Shown one piece after another: positions 26,132-35,807 of a stretch of DNA of 64,000 nucleotides. The position numbers and the translations under genes were made by a program. This DNA comes from UBA6168 sp041163745 (lineage in GTDB: Bacteria; Bacteroidota; Bacteroidia; Chitinophagales; Saprospiraceae): assembly GCA_041163745.1 (NCBI GenBank), contig JBEAQU010000020.1:16049-80048 (forward strand). Direction: 5' to 3'. Position 1 is the first letter of the stretch, and the number at the start of each line of letters is the position of its first letter. The notes under the pieces are model-generated. The model was not told where the DNA came from. It did no database searches and saw nothing but the letters and a program-made list of their open reading frames with translations.

Positions 26132-29100
26132 CTACCGCAGGATGGTGACATTCCCCTTCCGGAAGAAAGTCTGCCCGTCGAAGCAGGTGGCTTTCAGGTA
26201 ATATCCGAACATATCCGGGGCAAGGACTTCTCCCTTGAAAGTGCCGTCCCAGCCGACCGACTTGTCGGTCGTTTCGAAAATTTTCTGGCCCCAGCGGTTG
26301 TAGATGGCGAATTCGACCTGGTCGATGACGGAACTTCTTACGAAAAGCAGGTCATTCTCTCCGTCTCCGTTGGGCGTGAAGGCATTGGGAACAAAAATGT
26401 TGGGTTCCCGACAATCCGGGCTGATCACGTAGACCGTATCGGAGCGGAGCACCTGGCAGCCGGCCGGGTCCGTGATGAGGACGGAGTATCCGGTTGTCTC
26501 GGTCGGCTCCGCCAAGGGTTGGTGGCTGCCGGGGTCGTCGAGCCCGTCTTCCGGCGACCAGGCATAGCTGTAACCCGGGAAAAAAGGCAGGACCAGCCGG
26601 GTGGATTCCCCGGACCCGAGGATGATGGTGTCATCTTCGAGGAGGATGTCACCAACCAGGCCGGCGATATCCACGAAGCTGACCGCAGCGGTTTCCGAGC
26701 CGGTACATCCGAACTGATTGGTGGCGGTGACGGTGAAGGTGGTGCTGGCGGTTATGTCCACGGTCACGATCCCGCTGTCGGCGTTCGCTTCGATGATGGG
26801 AGCGGCGGGAGACCACTGGTACTGGAGCACCTGGGCGGGATCGAGGTTGGTCACGGCCAGTGTCAGCGGACCGCTCTCCACGCAGAAGTCGAATTGGTCG
26901 TCGAGGCTGGTGACGACCGGATAGGCGTCTACCGTCACGCTGGCGGTATCCCGGCAGCCGAGGGTGTCGGTTGCAACGGCGTAGTAGGTGACGGAGCCGC
27001 TGGTGTTGACCTGGAGGGACGGCCCGCTGCCGAGTGGATTGGACAGGGCGGGGTCTGTGGCCCAGGTGATGTCCGTCACGAGGTTGCTGCCGGACAAGGC
27101 CGACAGGGTGAGGTCCGTCGCTTCGCAAATGACGGTGTCGGTAGGTGCCGTGGTCAGGTCCATCACCGGGTTGACCTGTACCTGTACCGTACCGGTGAGG
27201 GAGCAGATGTCGTTCGCGTTGAATCCCTGGATGGTGACCTGGTAAAACTGGTTGTCGGTCAGGGTGGCGGTCGGATTGGGGCAATCCTGGCAGCTGAGAC
27301 CGAGCGGGGGCGACCATTGGTAGCTCAGGTCGGAGCCGGCGGCATCCGGATTGACGGGCGTTGGCACTCCCGGGCAGATGACGAGCAGCTCTCGGAAAAT
27401 AGGGTCGAACACATAGGTGGTGACGTCCAGTTCGGCGACCGTTTCGCATCCGTATTGGTTGGAGACGGTCACGAAGAAGGTCGCCTGCGTTCCCGGGATG
27501 GTCTGGACGGTCGCACAGCCGCAGTCGGGGCAGTCGAGGATGGTACCGTTGGAGCTGGCTGACCATTCGAAGACCAGGTTGTCGGACAGGTCGAGGTTGG
27601 TGACGCAAAGGTCGTAGGAAGGCGCCGGACAGGTGTCGATGATGCCGCCGCCGGTCAGCTGGAGGTCTAGCTGGCGGTTGAAAACGGAAATGGTGGCGGT
27701 GTCCGTGCAGTGGTAGCTGTCCGTTGCGACGACGGTGTATGTATCGTTGCTGTCGGGGTTGACAGGGATCACAGGGCTGTCGGCTGCGAGCAGGTTGCCT
27801 TGGCCGTCATACCAGGCGATGTCGGCGGGGGAGACGTTCAGGCTGGCCTCGAGCTGGACGGGCTGGCCGCAGGTCAGGGTGTCGCCGGTCGTCAGCAGGG
27901 ACATCTTTTCCGGGACCACGACGGTGACCGTGCGGCTCAGCTGGCAGGTGTCGAGGGTGAAGGTGGTGATATCCACGGTATAGGTCTGGGTGGCGGTGGG
28001 CCAGGCCGTCGGGTTGGGGCTGTTCGGGTCGCTCAGCGCCAGGTCGGGTGTCCAGCTGTACAGGTAGGCGCCGTCGGCACCGGGATAAAGACCGACCGAA
28101 TCACCTTGGCACAGGAAAATGGTGTCGGCGAGTGAAATCACCGGGAAGTCGAAGTTGAGCAGGGCGGAGCGCGTCCCTTCGCAGCCGTTGGAAGTGCAGA
28201 CCTTCAGGGTGATTCCGAAGGGTTGTCCTGCATACGCCGTGAAAACCGGATTTTGTTCCGTGGAGGACTGGCCGTCCAGGGTGGTCCATTCCCAACAGGT
28301 GATGTCGATGCTGTTGATGAACAGTTGGGTGGCGTCGAGGAACTGGACCTGGATGCTGTCTTCGTCGCAGTTCAGGAAATCGTAGTCGAAATCGGTCAGG
28401 AACTGGGTTTCCTCGATTTGAATTTCCTGGAAGGCGGTATCCACACAAGGCAGGTCGTAACCGAGGGTCAGTGATACCAGAAAGGTACCTTCCGAGGTGT
28501 ACAGATGGCCGGGGTTGGTCAGGGTGGAGCTGTCGGCGAGGGAGGCAGGGTCTCCGAATTGCCAGACGAACGGGTGGTTGGCCGTTCCGGTGCTGAGGTT
28601 GGAGAAGCTGACTTCGAACCCGTCGCAACCGACGACAAAGTCGAAGTCCAGGGCTTGGTCGATGTCCACGATGGCGACCAGCACGCTGTCGCGAAGGTTG
28701 CATCCCCATTGGTTCTGGGCGTCCACATACACCCATTGGGTTCCCGGTACGGGGAGGTAGGTGGGAGCGGGGATGTCGAGGGGGCCGTCGAAGGCATCTG
28801 CGGGCGACCACAGCAGGGTCAGCACATCGTTCGGGTCGAGGTTTTCGGCGCCGACCGACGGCAGGGTGTCGGAGCAGACGACCTGCTCAGCGGCGGCCGC
28901 GAGATCGACCGGGCCGCCGGCGACCCGTATGGTGTCGAAATACAGACATCCCAGGGAATCCGCCGCCTGCAGCACATACTGCCGGTCACCGCTTACGGCG
29001 ACGGAGAAGACCCCGGAACCGGTGGCGACGACAGTCTGTCCGTCGTCAAACCAGGTCCAGTCCGCGGGTGGAAGGTCGGCGGTGGCGACCAGGGTGACGG

Positions 29101-31570
29101 AAGGCTCGCAGGTCTGCACATCATCGGGCAGGGAAACCGCCAGGTCGGTCGGTACGGTCACGGTGACCTGTCGGATGATGTCACAGGTGTCGGCGGAAAT
29201 GTTCCGGACAACGACCTGGTAGGTGGTCGTCTGGGAGGGGTTGGCCAAGGGGCTGGGGCAATCGTAACAACTGAGGCCTTCCGTGGGCAACCAGGCGTAA
29301 GTGTAGGAGGCGTCCCCGTTGGCGTTGAGGACCACCCCTCCGTTGAGGCAGCCCAGGGTTTCGCTGCCGTCGGGAAGGTTCGGAAGTTCGGTCAGGTCCA
29401 CCGGGAAGCTGACCGGCAGGGTGGCGGACTGGCAACCCTCTTCGGTGGTGATGGTCAGGCTGACCGTCAGCGTCCCTTCCTGGGTCAGGTTGAGCGCGAT
29501 GTCGGGACCCGTCAGGGTGTCATTGTAAACACCGCTGAGTGTCCAGTGCCAGGCCGTCGTGTTGTCCAGGCTGTTCTGGGATAGGTCCGACAGCTGGAGG
29601 GTCAGGGTGTCCTCCGTACAGGATTGGAGCTGGTAGCCGAATTCAGCGGAGAGAATCTTCTCCGTCAGGCTGACGGAGACGACGATGGTATCCCGGCAGA
29701 CTGCATCCGCTGCTGTGGCCAAGGTGACTAGGTAGTTCCCGTAGTCCGGATATTCATAGGTGGGCGTGTCCAGGGTGGACGTGTCGGCGAGGGTGGTCCC
29801 GTCTCCGAAATCCCATACATATCCGAAGGGGGCGTGTTGGCTTTGGTTGACAAAACGGACGATCCTGGCATCACAGTCGGTATCTGCCTCGAAGGCGAGC
29901 GAGACCGGCTCGTAGACGATGACGGTCACCGCTGCGGAAAGGCTGCAGAGGTTGCCGAAAGAGAAGATGGTGACCGGATAGACGGTGGAGGAGTCCGGCA
30001 GAACCGCCGGATTGGCCAGGCTTTGTTGGCCGGCCGGGACCGGAGCGTCCCAGCTGTAGGAGAAGCCGGCCAGAGCGCCGGCCGGGTTCAGCCGGGCCGT
30101 GTCCCCTTTGCAGAGCAGGACGGTGTCGGGAAGGAAATCGAGGGGGTTGTTGCCACCGGTGGCGAAATCCGCCGTTTGGGTGTCTTCGCAACCGAAAAGG
30201 GAGAAGGCCGTGAGGGTGACGGTTCCGGAAGCGGGCTGGGAGAGTTGGAACGCCGGATTTGCCTGGTCGGACGACAGGGTGTCACCATTGTCCAGCTGGA
30301 CCGTCCATTGCCAGGCGTTGACCGGGGAGATGCTGTCTGCGGACTGGTCGGTGAGCGCGAGGACGGATTCCTCCTCGCAGTCGTTGAGCACCAGGTCGAA
30401 AGCTGCCGTCAGTGAATTGTATTGCAGGAAAAGGGAGAAGGTGGTGTCCTGTTCGCATTGGTTGCCGGGTTCGGCGACCAGCCGGACGGTGTAGTGGCCG
30501 GTGTCGGGAAATGTGAATACCGGGGAGGGTTCTGTGGAGACCAGGGAGGTGTCGTGCGGCCAGTCGAAATACCAGCGGAAATGCTGGGCGATGTCGGTGT
30601 TCTGGTCGAAGGCGACGGTGAGGTTGTCGCATTGTGTCGACGGTGCCTCGATTACGGGAACGATTTCCTGACAGATGCCGACGTTGTATTGGAAATCACG
30701 GCGGACGACGGCCAGCAGCACGCCGTTTCGGTATTCGCGGACCTCCACGCCGATGACGAACCGACCCTGGATGAGGGGGGTTCCGGTGATCAGACCGGTG
30801 GCCGGGTCGATTTGGAGGGGGGCGAAGGAGAAACCGAGCAGATGCTGCAGGCCGTAACCCGGCATCCAGACCACGGTGTCGTTTTCATAGGGAGGGGGAG
30901 AGGAGAACGGCGGCTGGGGAGAATCGTCCTCGGCACCGGTGAAGGGTGTGTAGAATGCGTAAGCGAGGCTGTCGCCGTCCGCATCCTCCGCGCCGTAGGG
31001 ATGGTGGATGGGCTTGTTTACGCAGACATAGACCGGAGGGAGCTCCGCGAAATAAGGGCTGGAGTTCTGAGCCTGGATGGCTTCCGCCGACAGGTAGGTC
31101 CAGTAGGTGGCTCCGGTCTCCAGCGGATTGACGATGCTGATGATGCCTTCGTTGCGGCAGCAACGTTGGTAGGAGATGTAGTATCCCCCGCCATAGGGAG
31201 GCAGGACGGTGGTCCCTTCGTAATGGGCCCATTCCACACAGATGCTGTCCGGTGGGGCGACACAGGGGTCGCCGAGGATGTTGCTCGGGATGGAATCCGT
31301 GAACAGTGGGTTGAGGTTCAGGTTGTACAGGTAGGTGCCGTCATCATCGAAGAGGGAGATGCGGGCGGGGGCGTCGAAGCCGGCGTTGTCAGGGCCGCTG
31401 CAATCCCGGTATACATCGAGGATGATGCGCCACTTGTTGTTGCCCACGTATTTGTAGCTGATCTCCCCGCCGATGATATGGGTGGCGGAGGCTGGCAGGC
31501 AGGCGCCGAGGATGCCGGCCAGGACGAGCAGGACAGGAAGCAGGGGCAGGCGGGACATATGGTATTGCAT
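26132..31570 (-). CDS. Giant modular surface protein with type B T9SS (gliding motility-associated) C-terminal domain
   Basis: About 1,812 residues. Signal peptide (LPLLPVLLVLAGILGACLPASA), then a roughly 300-residue N-terminal domain of a kind common in phylum surface proteins (THIIGGEISYKYVG, VYRDCSG, YQRCCRNEGI). The middle consists of Ig/PKD-like modules of about 80 residues of five recognisable kinds in the order ABC-ABCDE-ABCDE-CDE; PKD signatures are clearest in WDFGDGTTLADTSTL and WQFGDPASLADSSTL. The last about 90 residues are the type B sorting domain: PNAFTPNGDGENDLLF, YNRWGQKIFE, GWDGTFKG, FFRKGNVTILR. Expected to be exported by T9SS and held at the surface, probably as an adhesin. 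An ATG at 31558 is an equally good start. Last gene of a three-gene operon. Confidence 0.92.
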   Translation of the reverse strand: MQYHMSRLPLLPVLLVLAGILGACLPASATHIIGGEISYKYVGNNKWRIILDVYRDCSGPDNAGFDAPARISLFDDDGTYLYNLNLNPLFTDSIPSNILGDPCVAPPDSICVEWAHYEGTTVLPPYGGGYYISYQRCCRNEGIISIVNPLETGATYWTYLSAEAIQAQNSSPYFAELPPVYVCVNKPIHHPYGAEDADGDSLAYAFYTPFTGAEDDSPQPPFSSPPPYENDTVVWMPGYGLQHLLGFSFAPLQIDPATGLITGTPLIQGRFVIGVEVREYRNGVLLAVVRRDFQYNVGICQEIVPVIEAPSTQCDNLTVAFDQNTDIAQHFRWYFDWPHDTSLVSTEPSPVFTFPDTGHYTVRLVAEPGNQCEQDTTFSLFLQYNSLTAAFDLVLNDCEEESVLALTDQSADSISPVNAWQWTVQLDNGDTLSSDQANPAFQLSQPASGTVTLTAFSLFGCEDTQTADFATGGNNPLDFLPDTVLLCKGDTARLNPAGALAGFSYSWDAPVPAGQQSLANPAVLPDSSTVYPVTIFSFGNLCSLSAAVTVIVYEPVSLAFEADTDCDARIVRFVNQSQHAPFGYVWDFGDGTTLADTSTLDTPTYEYPDYGNYLVTLATAADAVCRDTIVVSVSLTEKILSAEFGYQLQSCTEDTLTLQLSDLSQNSLDNTTAWHWTLSGVYNDTLTGPDIALNLTQEGTLTVSLTITTEEGCQSATLPVSFPVDLTELPNLPDGSETLGCLNGGVVLNANGDASYTYAWLPTEGLSCYDCPSPLANPSQTTTYQVVVRNISADTCDIIRQVTVTVPTDLAVSLPDDVQTCEPSVTLVATADLPPADWTWFDDGQTVVATGSGVFSVAVSGDRQYVLQAADSLGCLYFDTIRVAGGPVDLAAAAEQVVCSDTLPSVGAENLDPNDVLTLLWSPADAFDGPLDIPAPTYLPVPGTQWVYVDAQNQWGCNLRDSVLVAIVDIDQALDFDFVVGCDGFEVSFSNLSTGTANHPFVWQFGDPASLADSSTLTNPGHLYTSEGTFLVSLTLGYDLPCVDTAFQEIQIEETQFLTDFDYDFLNCDEDSIQVQFLDATQLFINSIDITCWEWTTLDGQSSTEQNPVFTAYAGQPFGITLKVCTSNGCEGTRSALLNFDFPVISLADTIFLCQGDSVGLYPGADGAYLYSWTPDLALSDPNSPNPTAWPTATQTYTVDITTFTLDTCQLSRTVTVVVPEKMSLLTTGDTLTCGQPVQLEASLNVSPADIAWYDGQGNLLAADSPVIPVNPDSNDTYTVVATDSYHCTDTATISVFNRQLDLQLTGGGIIDTCPAPSYDLCVTNLDLSDNLVFEWSASSNGTILDCPDCGCATVQTIPGTQATFFVTVSNQYGCETVAELDVTTYVFDPIFRELLVICPGVPTPVNPDAAGSDLSYQWSPPLGLSCQDCPNPTATLTDNQFYQVTIQGFNANDICSLTGTVQVQVNPVMDLTTAPTDTVICEATDLTLSALSGSNLVTDITWATDPALSNPLGSGPSLQVNTSGSVTYYAVATDTLGCRDTASVTVDAYPVVTSLDDQFDFCVESGPLTLAVTNLDPAQVLQYQWSPAAPIIEANADSGIVTVDITASTTFTVTATNQFGCTGSETAAVSFVDIAGLVGDILLEDDTIILGSGESTRLVLPFFPGYSYAWSPEDGLDDPGSHQPLAEPTETTGYSVLITDPAGCQVLRSDTVYVISPDCREPNIFVPNAFTPNGDGENDLLFVRSSVIDQVEFAIYNRWGQKIFETTDKSVGWDGTFKGEVLAPDMFGYYLKATCFDGQTFFRKGNVTILR

Positions 31571-31643
31571 GACCGGATGGTTTGGTGCTTGAAGAAGCGG
31601 ATTACATGGCCAAGGGGTTCGGAGCCGGTGGAGCCGGGCCTTT

Positions 31644-34085
31644 TCACTGTTTGTCGGCCACCTTCCGGGCGCCGATGATAGATACTTTCCTTTCGCTGGA
31701 GGCCACGACCGAGTAGATGCTGTTCCTTTCGTCATCCAGGCGGTCGCTGATGTATTGCGGGGCGAGTTTCTCGCCATAACCGATGACCTCCATGGAGATC
31801 GCCCCGTTTTCGATGAACGGGCGCAGGGCGCCGTCCCGCCAGGTGAGGAAATGATTCCGCAGGCAATCGGAGCGCCGTTCGGAAAGCGACTGGTTGTAAT
31901 TGGCATCCGCCCGGGGGCTGGTGAAGCCCTGGATGCGCAATTCGATGCGGAAGCCGCCGTCCAGCAGGACTTCCAGGGCGTTCTCGCAGAAAGCGTCAAG
32001 GCTGAGCAGGCCGTTGTTCACTTCCCGGTCGAAGAAGACTTCCATCCGGCGGTGGGCGAAAAGGCTGTCGGTGCCGGTCAGTCCGCGGACATATTCCCGG
32101 ACGAACTGGTCCTTGCGACCCATGTAGGAAGCCCAGGTCTCGCGATAGGCTGTCCGGGTGGTGTTGCTCCGCGACCGCGGATCGGGGTAGTCGTTGTCGA
32201 AATAGATGCTCAAGGGCGGAAAGTCCTCGATGCCTTTGGGTGCCAGGCGCAGGGATACCTCGAACAGAGCCGTGCTGCGGTCCTCGGTGAGGTCCACGAA
32301 AGCGGTGTCGGGAATGTACGGGATTTTGTTGCCGATGATTTCGTACCGTCGGCCGCGTTCGAGTGGGAACCGTACGGTATGGCCGTCCGGATTCTTGCGG
32401 AAATCGACTTCCTGTCCGTCCACGACCAAGCGGACTTCCACAGCCTGCAGGGGGTTGTCGGTTCGGTCGTTGAAGCAGGAGACGACGAGGTCGGCCAGTT
32501 CCGGTACGAGGTACAGTTTCCGTTCGAGGGTGCGCAGGTCCCGGAAGGCGGGTTGGCTCAGGTCCAGGTCCAGCGTTTGGGACAGGAAGCCGGGTTTGGA
32601 GGCCAGGACCTGATAGCGGCCTCCTTTGCGGAGTTCGAAGGGGGTGACGTGGGCCGGCAGTTCCTGGACGGCGAGCGGGAACGGCTCCCCGTCGTCCGAC
32701 AGCTCGAGGAGTTCGAGGCGGACGTCGGTCAGCGGTTGATTGGTTCGCAGGTCGAAGGTGAGGACCGAGAGGTCGACCAGGTCGATGGTGAATTGGTAGA
32801 TGTCGTCGCAGCATGCTTCGAATTCCGGTTCGAGGGTGAGGCTGCCAAGCCGGTTGGAGGCCAGGAAGCCTTGGGTGCGTCTGTCGTTGAGCCAGAAATG
32901 AAGGTCGTCATAACTGCTGTTGACCGGAGGGGGTAGGGAACGGGTGCCGGACCATCGTCCGTCGGGCATCCGGGAGGCTTGGTAGATGTCGAAGCCGCCG
33001 AATCCTTCGCGGCTGTCTGCGGAGAAGTACAGGGCGTTGCTCGGGGCATGGAAAAAGGGGGCACGGTCGTTTCCCGGCGTGTTCAGGGAGGAAAGGTTGG
33101 TCGGGATGGAGCATTGTCCGGCTTCGTCGACCAGTACCGACCAGAGGTCCAGCATGCCTTGTCCGCCGGGACGGTCGGAGGTGAAGAGGAGCCAGTCGCT
33201 CGCCGATTCCGTATCATAGCCGACGAACGGGTCGGTGGCGGTGAATCCGCCCAGGTTGACGGCATCCGGCAAGCGGACCGGGTCGCCGTAGGTGTCCGGT
33301 CCGAGGATGGGCCGGTACCAGATTTCGCATCGGACGGCAGTGGAGCGGCCCACATAGTCGCACAGACAATAATAGAGCCGGGAATGATCCGTATTGAAAC
33401 GGGCATGGGCGGTATGGCGGACCGGGTCGTTGAAAGGAAGTTGTTCGACCTTCCTCGAATCCAGGTCGGCCCGTTGCAGCATGGAGAACTGACGTGGTTC
33501 CTGTTCGTTCTGGAACGGCCTGGTGGCGGAGAGGGAGGAGTAATAGAGCGAACCGTTGGCGAGCAGCGGGGCGAAATCGCTGGAAGGGGTGTTGATATGG
33601 TTTCCCAGTCGTTCCACGTGCACATATGGGTCGGATTGCCGATCACCTGATAGGATGCCGTCCAGGATGGCGATTTCTTCGGTGGCCTGCCGGATGGAGC
33701 GAAGCGAATCGGGGGGGGCGGTGGCAAGGAACTGCCGGAAGTCGTCCCGCGCGGCTTCGTACCGGCCCAGTTTCTTACGGACCGCTGCCAGCCAGAACCG
33801 GGCCATGGGATATTGGCCGGCCGCCGGACCGGCGAGGACCTTGGAGTAGGCGGTGTCGGCGAAGGTATATGCGCGCAGGAGCCGGGCGGTTTCCGCATAT
33901 TCGAACAGGACGGCTGGCACCTCCCCCTGGATGGCGATGGCTTCCTGGTAGAACTTCATGGCTGCGTAATAGTTCTGTTGCCCGGTGGCTTCCGCGGCGG
34001 CGCGCAGGTATTGTCGGGCAGTTTGGGCGGGGAGGGCCGAGAGGGCGAACCACGACAGCGCGAGCGTGAGGAGAAGATTGTTCAT
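31644..34085 (-). CDS. PorE/SprE-like protein: TPR, beta-propeller, regulatory-like and OmpA domains
   Basis: 813 residues. Signal peptide (MNNLLLTLALSWFALSALPAQ), TPR-type helices (about 25-140), a PD40-like beta-propeller (about 150-420, blades such as LLFTSDRPGGQGMLDLW and ALYFSADSREGFGGFDIY), one or two carboxypeptidase-regulatory-like beta domains (about 425-620) and a C-terminal OmpA-type peptidoglycan-binding domain (RIQGFTSPRADANYNQSLSE, read with RRSDCLRNHF). This is the domain order of PorE, which links the T9SS to peptidoglycan with PorP. No lipobox Cys is seen, unlike PorE itself. It lies 36 nt after the PorP-like gene and 73 nt before the giant cargo gene, suggesting an operon-specific accessory copy rather than the core component. 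Confidence 0.88.
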   Translation of the reverse strand: MNNLLLTLALSWFALSALPAQTARQYLRAAAEATGQQNYYAAMKFYQEAIAIQGEVPAVLFEYAETARLLRAYTFADTAYSKVLAGPAAGQYPMARFWLAAVRKKLGRYEAARDDFRQFLATAPPDSLRSIRQATEEIAILDGILSGDRQSDPYVHVERLGNHINTPSSDFAPLLANGSLYYSSLSATRPFQNEQEPRQFSMLQRADLDSRKVEQLPFNDPVRHTAHARFNTDHSRLYYCLCDYVGRSTAVRCEIWYRPILGPDTYGDPVRLPDAVNLGGFTATDPFVGYDTESASDWLLFTSDRPGGQGMLDLWSVLVDEAGQCSIPTNLSSLNTPGNDRAPFFHAPSNALYFSADSREGFGGFDIYQASRMPDGRWSGTRSLPPPVNSSYDDLHFWLNDRRTQGFLASNRLGSLTLEPEFEACCDDIYQFTIDLVDLSVLTFDLRTNQPLTDVRLELLELSDDGEPFPLAVQELPAHVTPFELRKGGRYQVLASKPGFLSQTLDLDLSQPAFRDLRTLERKLYLVPELADLVVSCFNDRTDNPLQAVEVRLVVDGQEVDFRKNPDGHTVRFPLERGRRYEIIGNKIPYIPDTAFVDLTEDRSTALFEVSLRLAPKGIEDFPPLSIYFDNDYPDPRSRSNTTRTAYRETWASYMGRKDQFVREYVRGLTGTDSLFAHRRMEVFFDREVNNGLLSLDAFCENALEVLLDGGFRIELRIQGFTSPRADANYNQSLSERRSDCLRNHFLTWRDGALRPFIENGAISMEVIGYGEKLAPQYISDRLDDERNSIYSVVASSERKVSIIGARKVADKQ

Positions 34086-34121
34086 AGCCTGTTTGTGTCG
34101 TTGTGCGTCTTTTGCATGGTT

Positions 34122-35183
34122 TCAGATGAGGGGGCAGGCCTTGAAGGCCCGGATGGGGTATACTTTGTGAAACAGGTAGCGCATGGACAGCTCCGGACCG
34201 CCGTTCCGGTTGGTGGCCGTGGAGAAGCCGGAGACGTTCACGTCCCAGCTGAAGCCCACCAGCAGGTCTCGGAAGTGGATTTCCAAGGCGGGGGTCAGGG
34301 CGTCCCCGATGGCATTGAAACGGTACCCCACGCCGAGTTGCAGCGCCATCTCCTGCGACCGGCGGGTGCTGAGATGGTAACGGAATCCGAAACCGGCGAG
34401 CGCTTCGAAATAACCACCCTGCAGCTGGGAGCTGAGGTTGGCGACCACATCGCCGGAAGGAGTTACCTGCAGGGTGGGCAGCATGTACAGGCTGAAGCGT
34501 CGGGGCAGCGGGCTGTAATCGCCGGGCAGGTAGTTCTGGTCAGGCTGGTTGAAATGGAAAAGCCCCAGGCCGACGTCAAGTTTGGTCCGCCTGCGCTTTT
34601 GCTGACCACGCCAGTTCACACCGACCGACACGTCCGGATAGGTAATGTTGTTGATGTCGAAGATTTCATTGGTCGGACAAGAAGCACAGAAGACGTCGTT
34701 CACCCATTGGTTGTCGAAGGTGAAGTTGCCGAACTCGAAATGCCGTTGCCCCACACCGGCGGCCAAGCCCAGCGTGAGGAAGTTCTCGTCGTCCAGCTTT
34801 CGGGTCAAGGAACCGGAAAGGGAGATGTTCGTGGTAGACAGGTTGCCGTCTCCCGCCCGGTCGTAAGACATGCTCATGCCGGCACTCAGCCACCAAGTGT
34901 CGTGCCGCGGAACATAGAACTTCTTCTCCACGCCGTTTTGGAAGGTCCGGTACGGGGCGTCAGCAGCCTGCCATTGGCTGCGGTAGACGCCCGTCAGCCG
35001 GATGTCTCCGGCCGATACCCCCGTCAGGGCAGGGTTGAGAGCCAACGGCACGTTGTAGAACTGCGCAAAGTGAATGTCCTGTGCCTGCAGCCAGCCGGCA
35101 CAGGCCGTGAAAAGAACCGCCAGGAGCCCTTTCCGTCCATACCGTTGGCCGACACGGTGGGTGTGAGTGTTTGTCTGCATCAT
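34122..35183 (-). CDS. PorP/SprF family type IX secretion membrane protein
   Basis: 353 residues. The signal peptide ends at WLQAQ, followed by the family opening AQFYNVPLALNPALTG. The rest alternates as outer-membrane beta strands (VNWRGQQKRRRTKLDVGLGLFH, in part). PorP/SprF proteins bind secreted type B cargo such as SprB, whose gene neighbours sprF in Flavobacterium. The start at 35183 (MMQTNTHTH) is preferred; the frame stays open for 130 codons upstream but that stretch lacks coding character. First gene of the - strand operon with the PorE-like and giant type B genes. Confidence 0.93.
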   Translation of the reverse strand: MMQTNTHTHRVGQRYGRKGLLAVLFTACAGWLQAQDIHFAQFYNVPLALNPALTGVSAGDIRLTGVYRSQWQAADAPYRTFQNGVEKKFYVPRHDTWWLSAGMSMSYDRAGDGNLSTTNISLSGSLTRKLDDENFLTLGLAAGVGQRHFEFGNFTFDNQWVNDVFCASCPTNEIFDINNITYPDVSVGVNWRGQQKRRRTKLDVGLGLFHFNQPDQNYLPGDYSPLPRRFSLYMLPTLQVTPSGDVVANLSSQLQGGYFEALAGFGFRYHLSTRRSQEMALQLGVGYRFNAIGDALTPALEIHFRDLLVGFSWDVNVSGFSTATNRNGGPELSMRYLFHKVYPIRAFKACPLI

Positions 35184-35807
35184 TATCTCGAATATGTTCG
35201 ACGAATGATATCCCTTCCGTTCGCTGATCCCGACGGCCTGCGCCGGGTGTTCCCGGCGGACCGGTACAACGCAGCGCGGTTTCGCCGGGAATCCGCCAAG
35301 TCCACTGTAAATTAAATGATTGCCGAGGGATATTTCAAGGATTTTCAGCAGGGCGGTAAGGAATTCTGAGCCGGCCGGTCTTTTTTTGCACAGGGCGGGT
35401 TCCGATGTACGGCCCGTATCGCCCATGGCGAACAATCGGCGTCCCTGCGGAATCAATGGGTGGTTCATGTGGTGGGAGGGATGGGATGCCCGGTCCGCCG
35501 GAGCGGGCCGTCTGTTATAGCACCCTGCTGGGACTGGTACACGCCGTATGCAAATGTAGCGCAAATTTTTCAATGGTCCATGTACTTTTATTTAAAAATA
35601 ATTACCGCTTCGATTTTCAAAAAATATTGAAAAACAGATGTTTGGGAAAAAAATTAAAGCTTTATGACCCCCGGTGGGGTGGGTAGGAAGTCTGGTGGTT
35701 CCTTATCTTTGCCAGTCTCCGGTCGTTATCCTGCGGGTACACGACCGCCTTTCCAACCCCTTGCCGCACCTGGGAAACAGCACGGCATCCGGAAACAAAG
35801 CGACACC
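35184..35807. promoter_or_regulatory. Divergent intergenic region between PorP-like and glycosyltransferase genes
   Basis: 624 bp. Two exact TAnnTTTG boxes are visible: TACATTTG on the minus strand (35551-35558), giving a leader of about 360 nt for the surface operon, and TATCTTTG on the plus strand (35704-35711), about 100 nt upstream of the glycosyltransferase start. No TTG partner is well placed for either. The middle (35555-35665) is strikingly AT-rich. No convincing small gene was seen. Confidence 0.5.

Noticed and set aside
26490..30650. Tandem repeat-like texture inside the type B surface protein gene, considered as a possible CRISPR or DNA repeat array
   Set aside because: The similarity is at the protein module level (about 80-residue domains); there are no short identical DNA repeats with spacers.
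30422..31678. A 418-codon plus-strand frame across the N-terminal part of the type B protein gene
   Set aside because: Antisense shadow of the modular surface protein.
35184..35573. In-frame upstream extension of the PorP-like gene by 130 codons
   Set aside because: A signal peptide and the family N-terminus begin only after 35183. The extension is compositionally non-coding and contains the putative promoter region.
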